Origin: Dehalococcoidales bacterium
Lineage (GTDB): Bacteria; Chloroflexota; Dehalococcoidia; Dehalococcoidales; RBG-16-60-22
Direction: 5' to 3'
DNA length: 16,008 bases
NCBI GenBank assembly: GCA_026416775.1
Contig: JAOAEN010000005.1
Coordinates: 1 to 16,008, forward strand
This document shows positions 7,636 to 15,436 of this stretch, piece by piece (within the stretch, counting starts at the first letter, position 1; every line of letters begins with the position of its first letter). The notes below the pieces were generated by a model, which saw nothing but the letters and a program-made list of their open reading frames with translations, searched no databases and was not told the DNA's origin. The position numbers were made by a program, and so were the translations under genes.

Positions 7636-8944
7636 ACCGAGGCTTTTGCAGGCGATGATCGATGCCTTCAGTCTGCCCGACCTCAGGCGGCGGCTCATCA
7701 TCACGTTCGGCATCCTGGTCATCTTCCGCTTCATTGCGCATGTGCCACTGCCGGGGGTGGACCCGGAGGCACTGCGCGAGCTTTTCCGGCAGAATGCCCT
7801 GCTCGGCATGCTTGACCTCTTCAGCGGAGGTGCCATGAGGCAGTTCAGCGTGGCATCGATGGGCGTTTATCCCTACATCACCGCTTCTATCATCATGGTG
7901 CTCATGGTGCCGATCATCCCCAGGCTACAGGCGCTCTCGCAGGAAGGCGAGGCGGGCAGGAACAAGATCAACATCATCACCCACTGGCTCACCGTGCCGC
8001 TTGCGGGGCTGTCCGGCTACGGGCAGCTTGTGTTACTGCAGCGCGCCGGCGTGGTGAGCAGCACTGAGCCGCTTCCCACCGCGGCGATTGTGATTTCGCT
8101 CATTGCCGGGACGATCCTTCTCGTCTGGCTCGGGGAACTCATCACCGAATACGGGATCGGCAACGGCATTTCCATCATCATCTTCGGCGGTATCGTGGCA
8201 GGCTATCCCCAGCTCATCCAGGAAGCCTACCTTGCCAGGAGTAATATCGTCGGGCTTGTGCTCTATACCGTGATCACGCTGGGCACGATCATCCTCATCG
8301 TGATTTTCACCGAGGCACACCGCAGGATCCCCGTCCAGTACGCACGCAGCGTTTTCCGCGGCGGCAGGATGTACCGCCAGGCGGGCTCAACCTATATTCC
8401 CCTGAGGGTCAACAGCGCCGGCATGATCCCCCTTATCTTCTCCATGTCGGTGGTGCTCTTCCCCGGGATCATCGCCAGCTACTTCCAGCACCCCGGTCAG
8501 CCCGGCTTTGCCGATACCATCGTGCGCTGGTTCAGCCCGAATGCCGACCTGCCGGTAGGTCTTTTCTACTGGGGGCTCTACTTCATCCTTTCCGTCGCCT
8601 TCACCTTCTTCTACACGATCGTGACCTACCAGCAGCAGGACCTGCCTGGCATACTTCAGCGGCAGGGCGGCTTCATTCCCGGCATCCGCCCGGGGAAGAA
8701 TACCGCCACCTACCTCAGCGGTGTTATCAACAGGATAACCTGGGCGGGGGCACTGTTTCTCGCCTTCGTGGCGGTGATGCCGTTCATCGCCCGGATTGCA
8801 CCGAAGGTATTTGGCGCTTCCGAAATCACCCAGATCCAGCTCTCCAGCCTGGGTATGCTGATCGTGGTCGGGGTGGTGCTGGATACGATGAAACAGCTTG
8901 AGGCGCAGCTTGTCATGCGCCGTTATGAGGGCTTTATCAGGTAG
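7616..8944 (+). CDS. secY: Preprotein translocase subunit SecY
   Basis: Pore of the Sec translocon in the inner membrane, working with SecE, SecG, SecA and SRP to export and insert proteins. The 442 residues suit ten membrane spans. The first begins near residue 27 and others are visible near 83-103, 122-142, 155-175, 180-197, 211-231, 268-288, 315-337, 373-393 and 407-425. Conserved marks: RRIPVQYAR at 236-244 in a cytosolic loop, [11 protein letters not shown] at 266-276, and [10 protein letters not shown] at 351-360, containing the arginine loop that contacts SecA or the ribosome. The N-terminus [12 protein letters not shown] is set by the strong ribosome site; the shorter form from M14 (base 7655) is less likely. 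It overlaps rplO by 20 bases. secE and secG are not in this window. Confidence 0.98.
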   Translation: MQQRPSRPRLLQAMIDAFSLPDLRRRLIITFGILVIFRFIAHVPLPGVDPEALRELFRQNALLGMLDLFSGGAMRQFSVASMGVYPYITASIIMVLMVPIIPRLQALSQEGEAGRNKINIITHWLTVPLAGLSGYGQLVLLQRAGVVSSTEPLPTAAIVISLIAGTILLVWLGELITEYGIGNGISIIIFGGIVAGYPQLIQEAYLARSNIVGLVLYTVITLGTIILIVIFTEAHRRIPVQYARSVFRGGRMYRQAGSTYIPLRVNSAGMIPLIFSMSVVLFPGIIASYFQHPGQPGFADTIVRWFSPNADLPVGLFYWGLYFILSVAFTFFYTIVTYQQQDLPGILQRQGGFIPGIRPGKNTATYLSGVINRITWAGALFLAFVAVMPFIARIAPKVFGASEITQIQLSSLGMLIVVGVVLDTMKQLEAQLVMRRYEGFIR

Positions 8945-8952
8945 GGTTTTAG

Positions 8953-9600
8953 GTGTATATTATTTTACTGGGGGCTCCGGGGGCAGGCAAGGGAACGCAG
9001 GCAGTGATGCTTGCGGAGAAGCTCCGCATCCCCGTGGTTGCCTCGGGAGACCTCTTCCGGCAGGCACTGGAGAAACAGACCGAGCTTGGCAAAAAAGCCA
9101 AACTCTACATGGAGAAGGGGCAGCTTGTCCCCGATGAGATCACCATCCAGATGGTGCTGGAAAGGCTTAAGGCGCCGGATACGGCGAACGGGGCGATCCT
9201 TGACGGTTTCCCCCGCAACACCAACCAGGCAAAGGCGCTGGATGAAGCCTTAAAGAAGCAGAATAAGGGGATAGACAGGGTAATCTACATCAAGGTGGCG
9301 GAGGAGGAGATCATCAGGAGGCTGGGCGGGCGCTGGATATGCCGTAACTGCCAGACACCCTACCATGAGGTGGACAACCCGCCACGGGTGAAGGGCAAGT
9401 GCGACCGCTGCGGCGGTGAGCTTTACCAGCGCGCCGATGATAAGCCGGAGACGATCCGGAAAAGACTTGAGGTCTTCCTTGCGGAGACGGCTCCGCTCAT
9501 TGACTACTACCGCAGGGCGGGTAAACTGGTTGAGGTTGAGGGGGGCAGGGGCAGCGCCAGTGAAGTGACCCGGAAGATCCTGCAGGCCCTTGACCGGTAA
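8953..9600 (+). CDS. adk: Adenylate kinase, zinc-LID form
   Basis: Cytosolic enzyme that interconverts ATP plus AMP and two ADP. The 215 residues correspond to the long form with a full LID. The P-loop GAPGAGKGT is at 7-15, the AMP-binding DGFPRN at 84-89, and the LID spans about 125-162. The LID contains C130, C133, C150 and C153, the four-cysteine zinc site seen in many Gram-positive and other bacteria, and ends with RADD. Start is GTG at 8953, giving MYIILLGAPG, the expected beginning; the ribosome site is weak, so coupling to secY eight bases upstream is likely. The secY-adk-map-infA order is widespread. Confidence 0.98.
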   Translation: MYIILLGAPGAGKGTQAVMLAEKLRIPVVASGDLFRQALEKQTELGKKAKLYMEKGQLVPDEITIQMVLERLKAPDTANGAILDGFPRNTNQAKALDEALKKQNKGIDRVIYIKVAEEEIIRRLGGRWICRNCQTPYHEVDNPPRVKGKCDRCGGELYQRADDKPETIRKRLEVFLAETAPLIDYYRRAGKLVEVEGGRGSASEVTRKILQALDR

Positions 9601-9606
9601 AGTATT

Positions 9607-10449
9607 ATGGTAAGGCTATTCATGGAGAAGCACACCGGGACCGGAAGAGGCGATAGGATACCCTACCGCCACGACGGTATTTATATCAAATCGGAGGATG
9701 AGATCGCGGCGATGCGCCGCGCGGGCAGGATTGTTGCCGGCATTATCCGGAAGCTCTGCGCCCATGTGGCGCCGGGCATCAGGACCAGAGAGCTTGACGT
9801 CATCGCCGTGAAGGAGCTGAAGGAAGCCGGGGCGGTCTCGTCGTTCAAGGGCTACCACGGCTATCCGGCAACGATTTGCGTTTCGGTCAACGATGAGGTC
9901 GTCCACGGTATTCCGGGGGAACGCATCCTGCGCGAGGGAGATATTGTGACCATTGATTTCGGGGCAATTTACGATGGCTTCCACGGCGATGCCGCGGTGA
10001 CGGTGCCCGTCGGCAGGGTGAACGACCTTGCCCTGCGCCTCATTGAAGCCACCCGCGGGGCACTGGAGACCGCCATTGCCACAGCGCGGGCCGGAGCGAG
10101 GCTGGGCGATATCGCCGCCGCCATCGAAAGCTATGCCCACGCCCGCGGCTTCTCCGTGATCCGGGAATACACCGGGCACGGCATCGGGCGACAGATGCAC
10201 GAAGACCCTCAGATCCCCAACTGCACCGAACCGCCCTACGGCCTGAAGCCCGGCACAGGACCCCTGCTGAAAAAGGGGATGACCCTCGCCATTGAGCCGA
10301 TGCTCACAACGGGCGGCTGGCGCACGCGGGTGGGGGCTGATAACTGGACGGTGAGCACGCTGGACGGCAGCCTTGCCGCCCATTTTGAACACACGATAGC
10401 GATTGACGATACCATGCCGGAGGTGCTGACCGAGGGGACTTATGCCTAA
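9607..10449 (+). CDS. map: Methionine aminopeptidase, type I
   Basis: Removes the initiator methionine from new proteins. It has 280 residues, somewhat longer than the usual 250 because about 24 residues precede the normal start region ([17 protein letters not shown]). All metal and catalytic residues are present: H100 in [10 protein letters not shown]117 in TIDFGA, D128 in GDAA, H191 in TGHGIG, E230 in AIEP and E261 in FEHTI. There is no N-terminal zinc finger or SH3-binding domain. ATG at 9607 is used here; ATG at 9622 (residue 6) is an equally plausible start, as neither has a strong ribosome site. Its end overlaps infA by eight bases. Confidence 0.97.
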   Translation: MVRLFMEKHTGTGRGDRIPYRHDGIYIKSEDEIAAMRRAGRIVAGIIRKLCAHVAPGIRTRELDVIAVKELKEAGAVSSFKGYHGYPATICVSVNDEVVHGIPGERILREGDIVTIDFGAIYDGFHGDAAVTVPVGRVNDLALRLIEATRGALETAIATARAGARLGDIAAAIESYAHARGFSVIREYTGHGIGRQMHEDPQIPNCTEPPYGLKPGTGPLLKKGMTLAIEPMLTTGGWRTRVGADNWTVSTLDGSLAAHFEHTIAIDDTMPEVLTEGTYA

Positions 10450-10660
10450 GAAGGAGGCTATTGAGGTCGAGGGAACGGTGATTGAGGCGCTGCCCAACGC
10501 AATGTTCCGCGTTGAGCTCCCCAACAAGCATCAGGTGCTGGCACATATTTCGGGAAAGCTCAGGATGAACTACATCAGGGTCCTACCGGGCGATAAGGTC
10601 TTGATCGAGCTTTCCCCATACGACCTGACGCGCGGTCGGATAACCTACCGGCTGAAGTGA
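10442..10660 (+). CDS. infA: Translation initiation factor IF-1
   Basis: Single OB-fold protein that binds the 30S A-site and helps IF-2 and IF-3 select the start codon. The 72 residues are exactly the standard length. Visible motifs: [20 protein letters not shown] at 3-22, [17 protein letters not shown] at about 30-46, and [19 protein letters not shown] at about 49-67. The ATG lies inside the end of map, with AGGGG just before it. Position between map and rpmJ is the common one. Confidence 0.98.
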   Translation: MPKKEAIEVEGTVIEALPNAMFRVELPNKHQVLAHISGKLRMNYIRVLPGDKVLIELSPYDLTRGRITYRLK

Positions 10661-10671
10661 AGGTGAGAGAG

Positions 10672-10785
10672 ATGAAAGTCAGGGCTTCGGTTAAAGTGAG
10701 ATGCGAAAAATGCCGTGTGGTGCGCCGGCACGGGGTGGTCAGGATCATCTGCGAAAACCCCAAGCACAAGCAGAGGCAGGGCTGA
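10672..10785 (+). CDS. rpmJ: 50S ribosomal protein L36 (bL36), zinc form
   Basis: A 37-codon gene. Translation of 10672-10785 gives the standard L36: opening [19 protein letters not shown] and ending NPKHKQRQG. The zinc ligands are C11, C14, C27 and H32. L36 bridges 23S rRNA helices late in large-subunit assembly. Zinc-free paralogues exist in some genomes, but none is in this window. It lies 11 bases after infA, with GAGAGA before the ATG, and 56 bases before rpsM. Confidence 0.97.
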   Translation: MKVRASVKVRCEKCRVVRRHGVVRIICENPKHKQRQG

Positions 10786-10841
10786 TGCAGGGGACCGGCG
10801 CAACGGTCAGTCCTTTGAACAACGGGAAAAGGAGGGAATAG
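10786..10841 (+). other. rpmJ-rpsM spacer with small hairpin
   Basis: The second-largest gap in the operon, at the place where the alpha operon leader lies in Escherichia coli. Bases 10793-10797 (GACCG) pair perfectly with 10804-10808 (CGGTC) around a six-base loop. AAGGAGGG at 10829-10836, five bases before ATG, is the rpsM ribosome site. No terminator-like T run follows the stem. The stem is short and may be chance. Confidence 0.4.
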
Positions 10842-11231
10842 ATGCCACGCGTTGCAGGGGTAGACATTCCGGCGAACAAGCAGGCGTGGGTTTCGCTGCA
10901 GTATATTTACGGCATCGGCCCGAGCCTTGCCCGCAGGATCCTTGACCAGGCAAAGATTGCCCATGATGTGAGGATCAAGGACCTCAGCGAGGAAGAGCTC
11001 AACCGGGTCCGGGAAATCGTCGATAAGCAGTTCCGCGTTGAGGGTGAACTGCGCAAGGAGGTCAACCTCAACATCAAACGGCTGATTGAAATCGGCTGCT
11101 ACCGCGGTCTGCGTCACCGCGCGGGGCTGCCGGTGCGGGGGCAGCGGACACGCACCAATGCCCGCACCAAGCGTGGCCCGCGCAAGACGGTCGCCGGTCG
11201 CGGGCAGAAGCGCGGTGTGGCGAAGAAATAG
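10842..11231 (+). CDS. rpsM: 30S ribosomal protein S13 (uS13)
   Basis: Head protein of the small subunit that contacts P-site tRNA and forms bridges to L5. It has 129 residues, slightly longer than the usual 118-125. Visible: [13 protein letters not shown] at the start, the helix-turn region [14 protein letters not shown] at 21-34, [24 protein letters not shown] at about 86-109, and a basic tail ([19 protein letters not shown]) that reaches the tRNA. ATG follows a near-perfect ribosome site. It opens the alpha cluster rpsM-rpsK-rpsD-rpoA-rplQ. Confidence 0.98.
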   Translation: MPRVAGVDIPANKQAWVSLQYIYGIGPSLARRILDQAKIAHDVRIKDLSEEELNRVREIVDKQFRVEGELRKEVNLNIKRLIEIGCYRGLRHRAGLPVRGQRTRTNARTKRGPRKTVAGRGQKRGVAKK

Positions 11232-11246
11232 ACCGGTAGGTCCGTC

Positions 11247-11255
11247 AAGGAGGGG
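11247..11255 (+). promoter_or_regulatory. Ribosome binding site of rpsK
   Basis: AAGGAGGGG ends four bases before the TTG at 11259 and fixes that unusual start codon for S11. No in-frame ATG lies near the expected N-terminus. Confidence 0.8.
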
Positions 11256-11258
11256 AAC

Positions 11259-11648
11259 TTGCCAGAGAAGAAGACAAAAACCAAGCGGCGTGAACGTAAA
11301 GTTGTCCCGGTGGGGAGGGCTTGCATTCAGTCCACTTTCAACAATACGATTGTGACGATTACTGACCCGCAGGGGAACGCCCTTGCCTGGGGCAGCGCCG
11401 GCACTGCCGGTTTCAAGGGCTCGCGCAAGGGCACGCCTTACGCTGCCCAGATGGCAGCCCGTGATGCCGCCCGCAAGGCAATGACCCACGGGGTGCGCCA
11501 GGTTGAGGTCCTGATCAAGGGCCCCGGCAGCGGTCGAGAGGCGGCAATCCGCGCGCTCCAGGCAGCCGGGCTCAACATCACCGGGATAAGGGACGTGACC
11601 CCTATTCCCCACGGCGGCTGCCGGCCACCCAAGAGACGGCGGGTCTAA
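11259..11648 (+). CDS. rpsK: 30S ribosomal protein S11 (uS11), glycine at the isoaspartate site
   Basis: Platform protein close to the mRNA exit and E-site. The 129 residues equal the Escherichia coli length, so numbering agrees. Conserved segments: [18 protein letters not shown] at 27-44, [16 protein letters not shown] at 52-67, and [14 protein letters not shown] at 87-100. The C-terminus is normal (DVTPIPH...CRPPKRRRV) except that residue 119 is Gly (codon 11613-11615, GGC) where Asn before Gly is usual. That Asn is known in Escherichia coli to become isoaspartate. TTG start with a strong ribosome site. Confidence 0.98.
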   Translation: MPEKKTKTKRRERKVVPVGRACIQSTFNNTIVTITDPQGNALAWGSAGTAGFKGSRKGTPYAAQMAARDAARKAMTHGVRQVEVLIKGPGSGREAAIRALQAAGLNITGIRDVTPIPHGGCRPPKRRRV

Positions 11649-11660
11649 GAGAGGGATAAC

Positions 11661-12290
11661 ATGGCAAGATACACTGGTCCGGATTGCAGAGTTTGCCGGC
11701 GTATCGGCGAGAAGCTCATGCTTAAAGGTGCTCGCTGCTATAGCCCCAAGTGCGCCCTTGAGCGGCGTCCGAAAGCCCCGGGGCAGGCGGGCAGCCAGCG
11801 CCGCCGCCGGCTTTCCGACCGCGGTACGCAGCTCAGGGAAAAACAGAAAGCCCGTTACATTTACGGGATTCTGGAAAGACAGTTCAAGAAGACCTTCCGT
11901 GAGGCAGAAAGAATGACCGGCGTCACCGGGGAAAACCTCGTCGTGCTTCTGGAGAGGCGCCTTGATAATGTGGTCTACCGCCTTGGCTTTGCCGACTCGC
12001 GCTCTCAGGCACGCGAGCTTGTCAGACACGGCCATATCATGGTTAACGGGCGGCGCACCAATATCCCTTCTGCCCTTGTGAATGAAGGCGATACCATCAC
12101 CTGGCGCGAAGGCAGCCGCAGGACAAAGTATTACGCGCAGCTTGCCCAGAGCATCGAAGCAAGGCAAATCCCGAACTGGCTGAGTCTGGACCGGCAGACC
12201 CTTACCGGGAAAGTTGTTTCCCTGCCAACCCCTGACCAGGTCGATGTCAGCTTTGATACCAAACTGATTACCGAATACTACTCGCGGTAG
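11661..12290 (+). CDS. rpsD: 30S ribosomal protein S4 (uS4), zinc type
   Basis: Primary 16S rRNA binder that nucleates 30S assembly and affects decoding accuracy; it represses its own operon in several bacteria. It has 209 residues, normal. The N-terminal domain holds C9, C12, C26 and C31, the zinc-binding pattern lost in some lineages. The S4 RNA-binding fold spans about 99-160, with [20 protein letters not shown] and [15 protein letters not shown]. The end, [15 protein letters not shown], is typical. It sits inside the alpha cluster, as in Escherichia coli and unlike the detached rpsD of Bacillus. Confidence 0.98.
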   Translation: MARYTGPDCRVCRRIGEKLMLKGARCYSPKCALERRPKAPGQAGSQRRRRLSDRGTQLREKQKARYIYGILERQFKKTFREAERMTGVTGENLVVLLERRLDNVVYRLGFADSRSQARELVRHGHIMVNGRRTNIPSALVNEGDTITWREGSRRTKYYAQLAQSIEARQIPNWLSLDRQTLTGKVVSLPTPDQVDVSFDTKLITEYYSR

Positions 12291-12299
12291 CACTGCGGG

Positions 12300-12307
12300 A
12301 AGGAGGT
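12300..12307 (+). promoter_or_regulatory. Ribosome binding site of rpoA
   Basis: AAGGAGGT, a full complement to the 16S rRNA tail, six bases before the TTG at 12314. It strongly supports TTG as the rpoA start. Confidence 0.85.
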
Positions 12308-12313
12308 AATCCA

Positions 12314-13354
12314 TTGGGCGGGCTATCACTCCCCAAGATTGAACTCACCGAACAGGGTGAAAATTACGGGCGGTTTGTTGCCGAGCCGCTGGAGAGGGGC
12401 TTTGGTGTCACTCTGGGGAACTCCCTCCGCCGGGTGTTACTTGCCTACCTCCCGGGGGCTGCCGTAACCCGCGTGAGGATCGAGGGCGTCCAGCACGAGT
12501 TCACCGTTATCCCCAATGTTAAAGAAGACGTCATGGAATTCCTGCTCAACGTCAAGGAGCTGAGGCTGAAAGCCCTCTCCGACCACGGAAGCACGCTCGT
12601 GCTTGAAGTGGAGAAGGAAGGTCCCGTTTTTGCCCGTGATATCAAGCCGTCGGTAGATTTTGAGGTTGTGAACCCGGATCTCTGCCTGCTCACCGTTACC
12701 AAGCCCGGCACCAGGCTCTACATCGAGCTTGATGTGGAGATCGGGGTCGGCTACCGCAGTGCCGAGTCCAGCGAAGATAACCCGATCGGCACCATCCCGG
12801 TGGATGCCATCTTCACACCGATACGCAAGGTGAATTTCACCGTGGAACCCACCCATTTCGGGCGTGAGACGACGCAGGAGCGGCTCGTCCTCGATATCTG
12901 GACGGACGGCACCATCGGACCGCAGGAGGCCCTGAGCAGGGCAGCCGAAATCCTTCTGGAACAGCTCAAACCATTCGCGGAATTTGTCAGGCTCTCCCAG
13001 ATGAAGGCCGAGGAAAAACTCATCCGCCTTGCCATTCCGGATGAAAAGTACAACATGCCCGTGGAACAGCTTGACCTTTCCGTGCGCACGATGAACTGTC
13101 TGAGGCGCGGCAACATCCTCACGGTGGGTGAGCTCCTCACCAAGGGCCCCAAGGAGCTCATGAAGCTGCGCAACTTTGGACAGAAATCTTTCCAAGAAAT
13201 TGAAGAGAAACTCGCCGCCCTCGGGCTTTCCTTCCCCAATCAGGAGGAAGAGGCGGCTGATGCCACAAAACCCAAGAACACGAGCAAGAAGCAGGCTGCC
13301 TCTGCGGTGAAAGAGGCGGAAGATGCCGCCACCGAGGCTGAGAAAACCGATTAA
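12314..13354 (+). CDS. rpoA: DNA-directed RNA polymerase subunit alpha
   Basis: Dimer scaffold of RNA polymerase; its C-terminal domain binds UP elements and activators. The 346 residues exceed the common 310-330 because of a tail. The N-terminal assembly domain (about 5-235) shows GFGVTLGNSLRRVLL at 29-43 and HEFTVIPNVKEDV at 61-73. The C-terminal domain (about 246-305) has R258, N261, G289 and K291, matching the DNA-contact positions of the Escherichia coli domain (R265, N268 and the helix-hairpin part). Residues 306-346 form a Glu/Ala/Lys-rich, probably disordered tail. TTG start with a perfect ribosome site. Confidence 0.98.
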   Translation: MGGLSLPKIELTEQGENYGRFVAEPLERGFGVTLGNSLRRVLLAYLPGAAVTRVRIEGVQHEFTVIPNVKEDVMEFLLNVKELRLKALSDHGSTLVLEVEKEGPVFARDIKPSVDFEVVNPDLCLLTVTKPGTRLYIELDVEIGVGYRSAESSEDNPIGTIPVDAIFTPIRKVNFTVEPTHFGRETTQERLVLDIWTDGTIGPQEALSRAAEILLEQLKPFAEFVRLSQMKAEEKLIRLAIPDEKYNMPVEQLDLSVRTMNCLRRGNILTVGELLTKGPKELMKLRNFGQKSFQEIEEKLAALGLSFPNQEEEAADATKPKNTSKKQAASAVKEAEDAATEAEKTD

Positions 13355-13372
13355 CTCTGGAGAAAACTAGCT

Positions 13373-13726
13373 ATGAGACACCGGATCGCGGGCAGACATT
13401 TGAGCCGGGATACAAGCCACCGGCTGGCGCTTTACCGCAACCTCGTTACCGATCTTTTGCGCTACGAGAAGATCACCACCACCGAGGCAAAAGCCAAAGA
13501 GGTGCGGGCCCTGGCGGAAAAAGTCATCACGCTCGGGAAGAAAAGCGGGCTGCACAGCTACCGGCAGGCACTCCGCTTCCTCACCGATGAAAAGGTTGCC
13601 GCCAAGGTCTTTTCCGAGATCGCCCCGAGATACAAGGAGCGCCCCGGGGGCTATACCCGGATCACCAAGCTGGCACCGCGGCTGGGCGACAACGCCCCCA
13701 TGGTGCAGCTTGAGCTGGTGAAGTAG
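13373..13726 (+). CDS. rplQ: 50S ribosomal protein L17 (bL17)
   Basis: Bacteria-specific large-subunit protein near the tunnel exit. The 117 residues are normal. Segments visible: [20 protein letters not shown] at the start, [22 protein letters not shown] at 22-43, and the end [24 protein letters not shown]. It closes the alpha cluster, 18 bases after rpoA, and is followed by truA after 13 bases with no terminator, so transcription probably continues. Confidence 0.98.
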   Translation: MRHRIAGRHLSRDTSHRLALYRNLVTDLLRYEKITTTEAKAKEVRALAEKVITLGKKSGLHSYRQALRFLTDEKVAAKVFSEIAPRYKERPGGYTRITKLAPRLGDNAPMVQLELVK

Positions 13727-13739
13727 CCCTGCGGCAGCC

Positions 13740-14513
13740 ATGTGCCCGGAGCAGGTAACGAGAAGGGTGGTGCTGATTGTTGAATACGATGGGACAAACT
13801 ATCACGGCTCCCAGTACCAAGCAAATGCCCGCACCATCCAGGGAGAAGTAGAGAAGGCACTCAAGATGCTGACCGGAGAAAGGACAAGGGTAAAGCTTGC
13901 CGGGCGTACCGATGCCGGGGTGCATGCCTGCGGGCAGGTTATCGGCTTTGATGCGATGAAGGGCTTGCCACTCAGAGCCTTTGTTGACGGGCTGAACCAC
14001 TACCTGCCCGATGACATCGCGGTGAAAAAGGCCTGCTACGCACCGGCGAATTTTGACGTGCGCCGGGCGGCGTTGAGCCGGGAATATCGCTACCGCATCC
14101 TGACCAGCCCTACCCGCTCGCCGCTCCGTCAGCGGTACGCCCACCGTGTTGAGGGCAGGCTTGATACGGGTGCAATGAAGGAGGCATGCCGGCTCCTCAT
14201 CGGCAGACATGATTTTGCCTCTTTCACGACAGTCCCGCTCCGGCGTACGGTGCGCGACGTTTTCCGGGCAGAGATAGATGATGATGATGATACCGTCACC
14301 TTCACCATGGTGGCAAATTCGTTTCTCCCCCATCAGGTGCGCAACACCGCCGGGGCACTTATCAGGGTGGGACAGGGAAAGATGACGGTGGAGGAGTTCC
14401 GCAAGCTCATCGAGGCAAAAACCCCCGGTCTTGCCGGTCCCACGGCACCTGCCTCGGGGCTCTGTCTGGTGAAAGTAAATTATGCTGTTGAGTTTCAAGG
14501 AGACCCATCATGA
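13740..14513 (+). CDS. truA: tRNA pseudouridine(38-40) synthase TruA
   Basis: Converts uridines 38, 39 and 40 of the tRNA anticodon arm to pseudouridine. The 257 residues fit the family. The N-terminal part shows [14 protein letters not shown] at 14-27 and the catalytic motif GRTDAGVHA at 55-63 with nucleophile D58. Further marks are [12 protein letters not shown] SREYRYRIL and GRHDFASFT in the second half, and [14 protein letters not shown] near the end. Five aspartates in a row (180-184) come from five GAT repeats. The ATG at 13740 lacks a good ribosome site; GTG at 13767 is possible but would leave a very short N-terminus. Its TGA overlaps the rplM ATG (ATGA, 14510-14513). Confidence 0.97.
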   Translation: MCPEQVTRRVVLIVEYDGTNYHGSQYQANARTIQGEVEKALKMLTGERTRVKLAGRTDAGVHACGQVIGFDAMKGLPLRAFVDGLNHYLPDDIAVKKACYAPANFDVRRAALSREYRYRILTSPTRSPLRQRYAHRVEGRLDTGAMKEACRLLIGRHDFASFTTVPLRRTVRDVFRAEIDDDDDTVTFTMVANSFLPHQVRNTAGALIRVGQGKMTVEEFRKLIEAKTPGLAGPTAPASGLCLVKVNYAVEFQGDPS

Positions 14514-14947
14514 AGACCTATTCCGTCCGGCCCAAGGATATCAGGCGCGAGTGCCATGTGATTGATGCGTCGGGAAAGACGCTGGGAAGGCTTTCCATCC
14601 AGATTGCCCGCCTTCTGATGGGCAAGCACAAGCCCATCTACAGCCCGCATCTGGACACCGGGGACTACGTGATCGTGATCAATGCGGCGAAGGTCCGCGT
14701 TACCGGCAAGAAACTTCAGGACAAAATCTACTACCGTCACTCCAACTACCCGGGCGGGCTAAAGAGCATCACACTTGGCGAACTCATGCAGAAATTCCCG
14801 GAAAGGGCAATTGAGTATGCGGTAAAGGGCATGCTGCCCCACAACCGCCTCGGGCGCAGCATGTACCGCAAGCTCCGCGTCTATGCCGGCGCGACCTATC
14901 CGGGAGCACCCAAGACGGCAAAGGCTGCCGGGACCGAGAAAGCATAG
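14510..14947 (+). CDS. rplM: 50S ribosomal protein L13 (uL13)
   Basis: Early-assembling large-subunit protein on the solvent face. The 145 residues are typical. Visible: [21 protein letters not shown] at about 16-36, [20 protein letters not shown] at about 37-56, [21 protein letters not shown], and the C-terminal [30 protein letters not shown] lies within truA just before the ATG, and the four-base ATGA overlap implies reinitiation from truA. rplM-rpsI pairs are near universal in bacteria. Confidence 0.98.
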   Translation: MKTYSVRPKDIRRECHVIDASGKTLGRLSIQIARLLMGKHKPIYSPHLDTGDYVIVINAAKVRVTGKKLQDKIYYRHSNYPGGLKSITLGELMQKFPERAIEYAVKGMLPHNRLGRSMYRKLRVYAGATYPGAPKTAKAAGTEKA

Positions 14948-14964
14948 CGAGGTGATGGGCATAC

Positions 14965-15360
14965 ATGGATAAACAGACCTATTTCCGCGGTACAGGTCGT
15001 CGCAAGACGGCAGTAGCCCAGGTGAAAATCGTGGCAGGTAACGGTGCCATCATCGTTGACGGCGTGCCGATGGAACAGCGCTTCCCCTGCCTTGAACACA
15101 GGCGCATTATCACGCAGCCGTTCCTCGTCACCGAAACGCTCGGCAAGTTCAATGCCATCATCAAGGTGGAAGGGGGCGGCGTCTCCGGGCAGAGCGATGC
15201 CATCGCCCACGGGATTGCCCGTGCCCTGGTGAAGGCTGATGAGCGCTATAAGCCACTGCTGCGCCAGTACGGGCTTCTCACGCGTGATGCCCGCGTCAAG
15301 GAGCGCAAGAAACCGGGGCTCAAGCGCGCCCGCAAGGCACCACAGTACACCAAGCGTTAG
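14965..15360 (+). CDS. rpsI: 30S ribosomal protein S9 (uS9)
   Basis: Head protein whose C-terminal tail reaches P-site tRNA. The 131 residues match the usual length. Marks: YFRGTGRRKTAVAQVKI at 6-22, the central segment IVDGVPMEQRF, KVEGGGVSGQSDAIAHGIARAL at about 67-88, and the essential end QYTKR (K130, R131). A GAGGTGA site at 14950-14956 precedes ATG. It is the last gene of the operon; the hairpin 19 bases downstream probably ends transcription. Confidence 0.98.
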   Translation: MDKQTYFRGTGRRKTAVAQVKIVAGNGAIIVDGVPMEQRFPCLEHRRIITQPFLVTETLGKFNAIIKVEGGGVSGQSDAIAHGIARALVKADERYKPLLRQYGLLTRDARVKERKKPGLKRARKAPQYTKR

Positions 15361-15379
15361 AACTTTGCCGGAAGATCGG

Positions 15380-15418
15380 ATAAGCGCCGGGGACTTCTTT
15401 CCGAAGCCCGGCGCTTAT
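15380..15418. terminator. Inverted repeat between rpsI and the convergent isomerase gene
   Basis: Bases 15380-15391 pair perfectly with 15407-15418, a 12-base GC-rich stem. Beyond a two-base bulge (15392-15393), CTTC at 15394-15397 can pair with GAAG at 15403-15406, leaving a five-base loop. The plus strand continues TTCTTTGG, a weak T run; the minus strand has no clear T run. It lies between two converging genes, so it may terminate both, with the plus direction better supported. Confidence 0.75.
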
Positions 15419-15436
15419 TCTTTGGTGATGCCAGTC

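Noticed and set aside
9616..10527. A 303-codon minus-strand open frame
   Set aside because: Fully antisense to map and the start of infA, whose catalytic residues are intact; no ribosome site or family resemblance.
10575..12329. A 584-codon open frame on the minus strand
   Set aside because: It lies antisense to rpmJ, rpsM, rpsK and rpsD, all clear genes. Its translation has no recognisable family and is explained by codon bias of the GC-rich opposite strand.
13662..14498. A 278-codon minus-strand open frame
   Set aside because: Mirror of truA, which has its catalytic motif; the antisense protein looks random.
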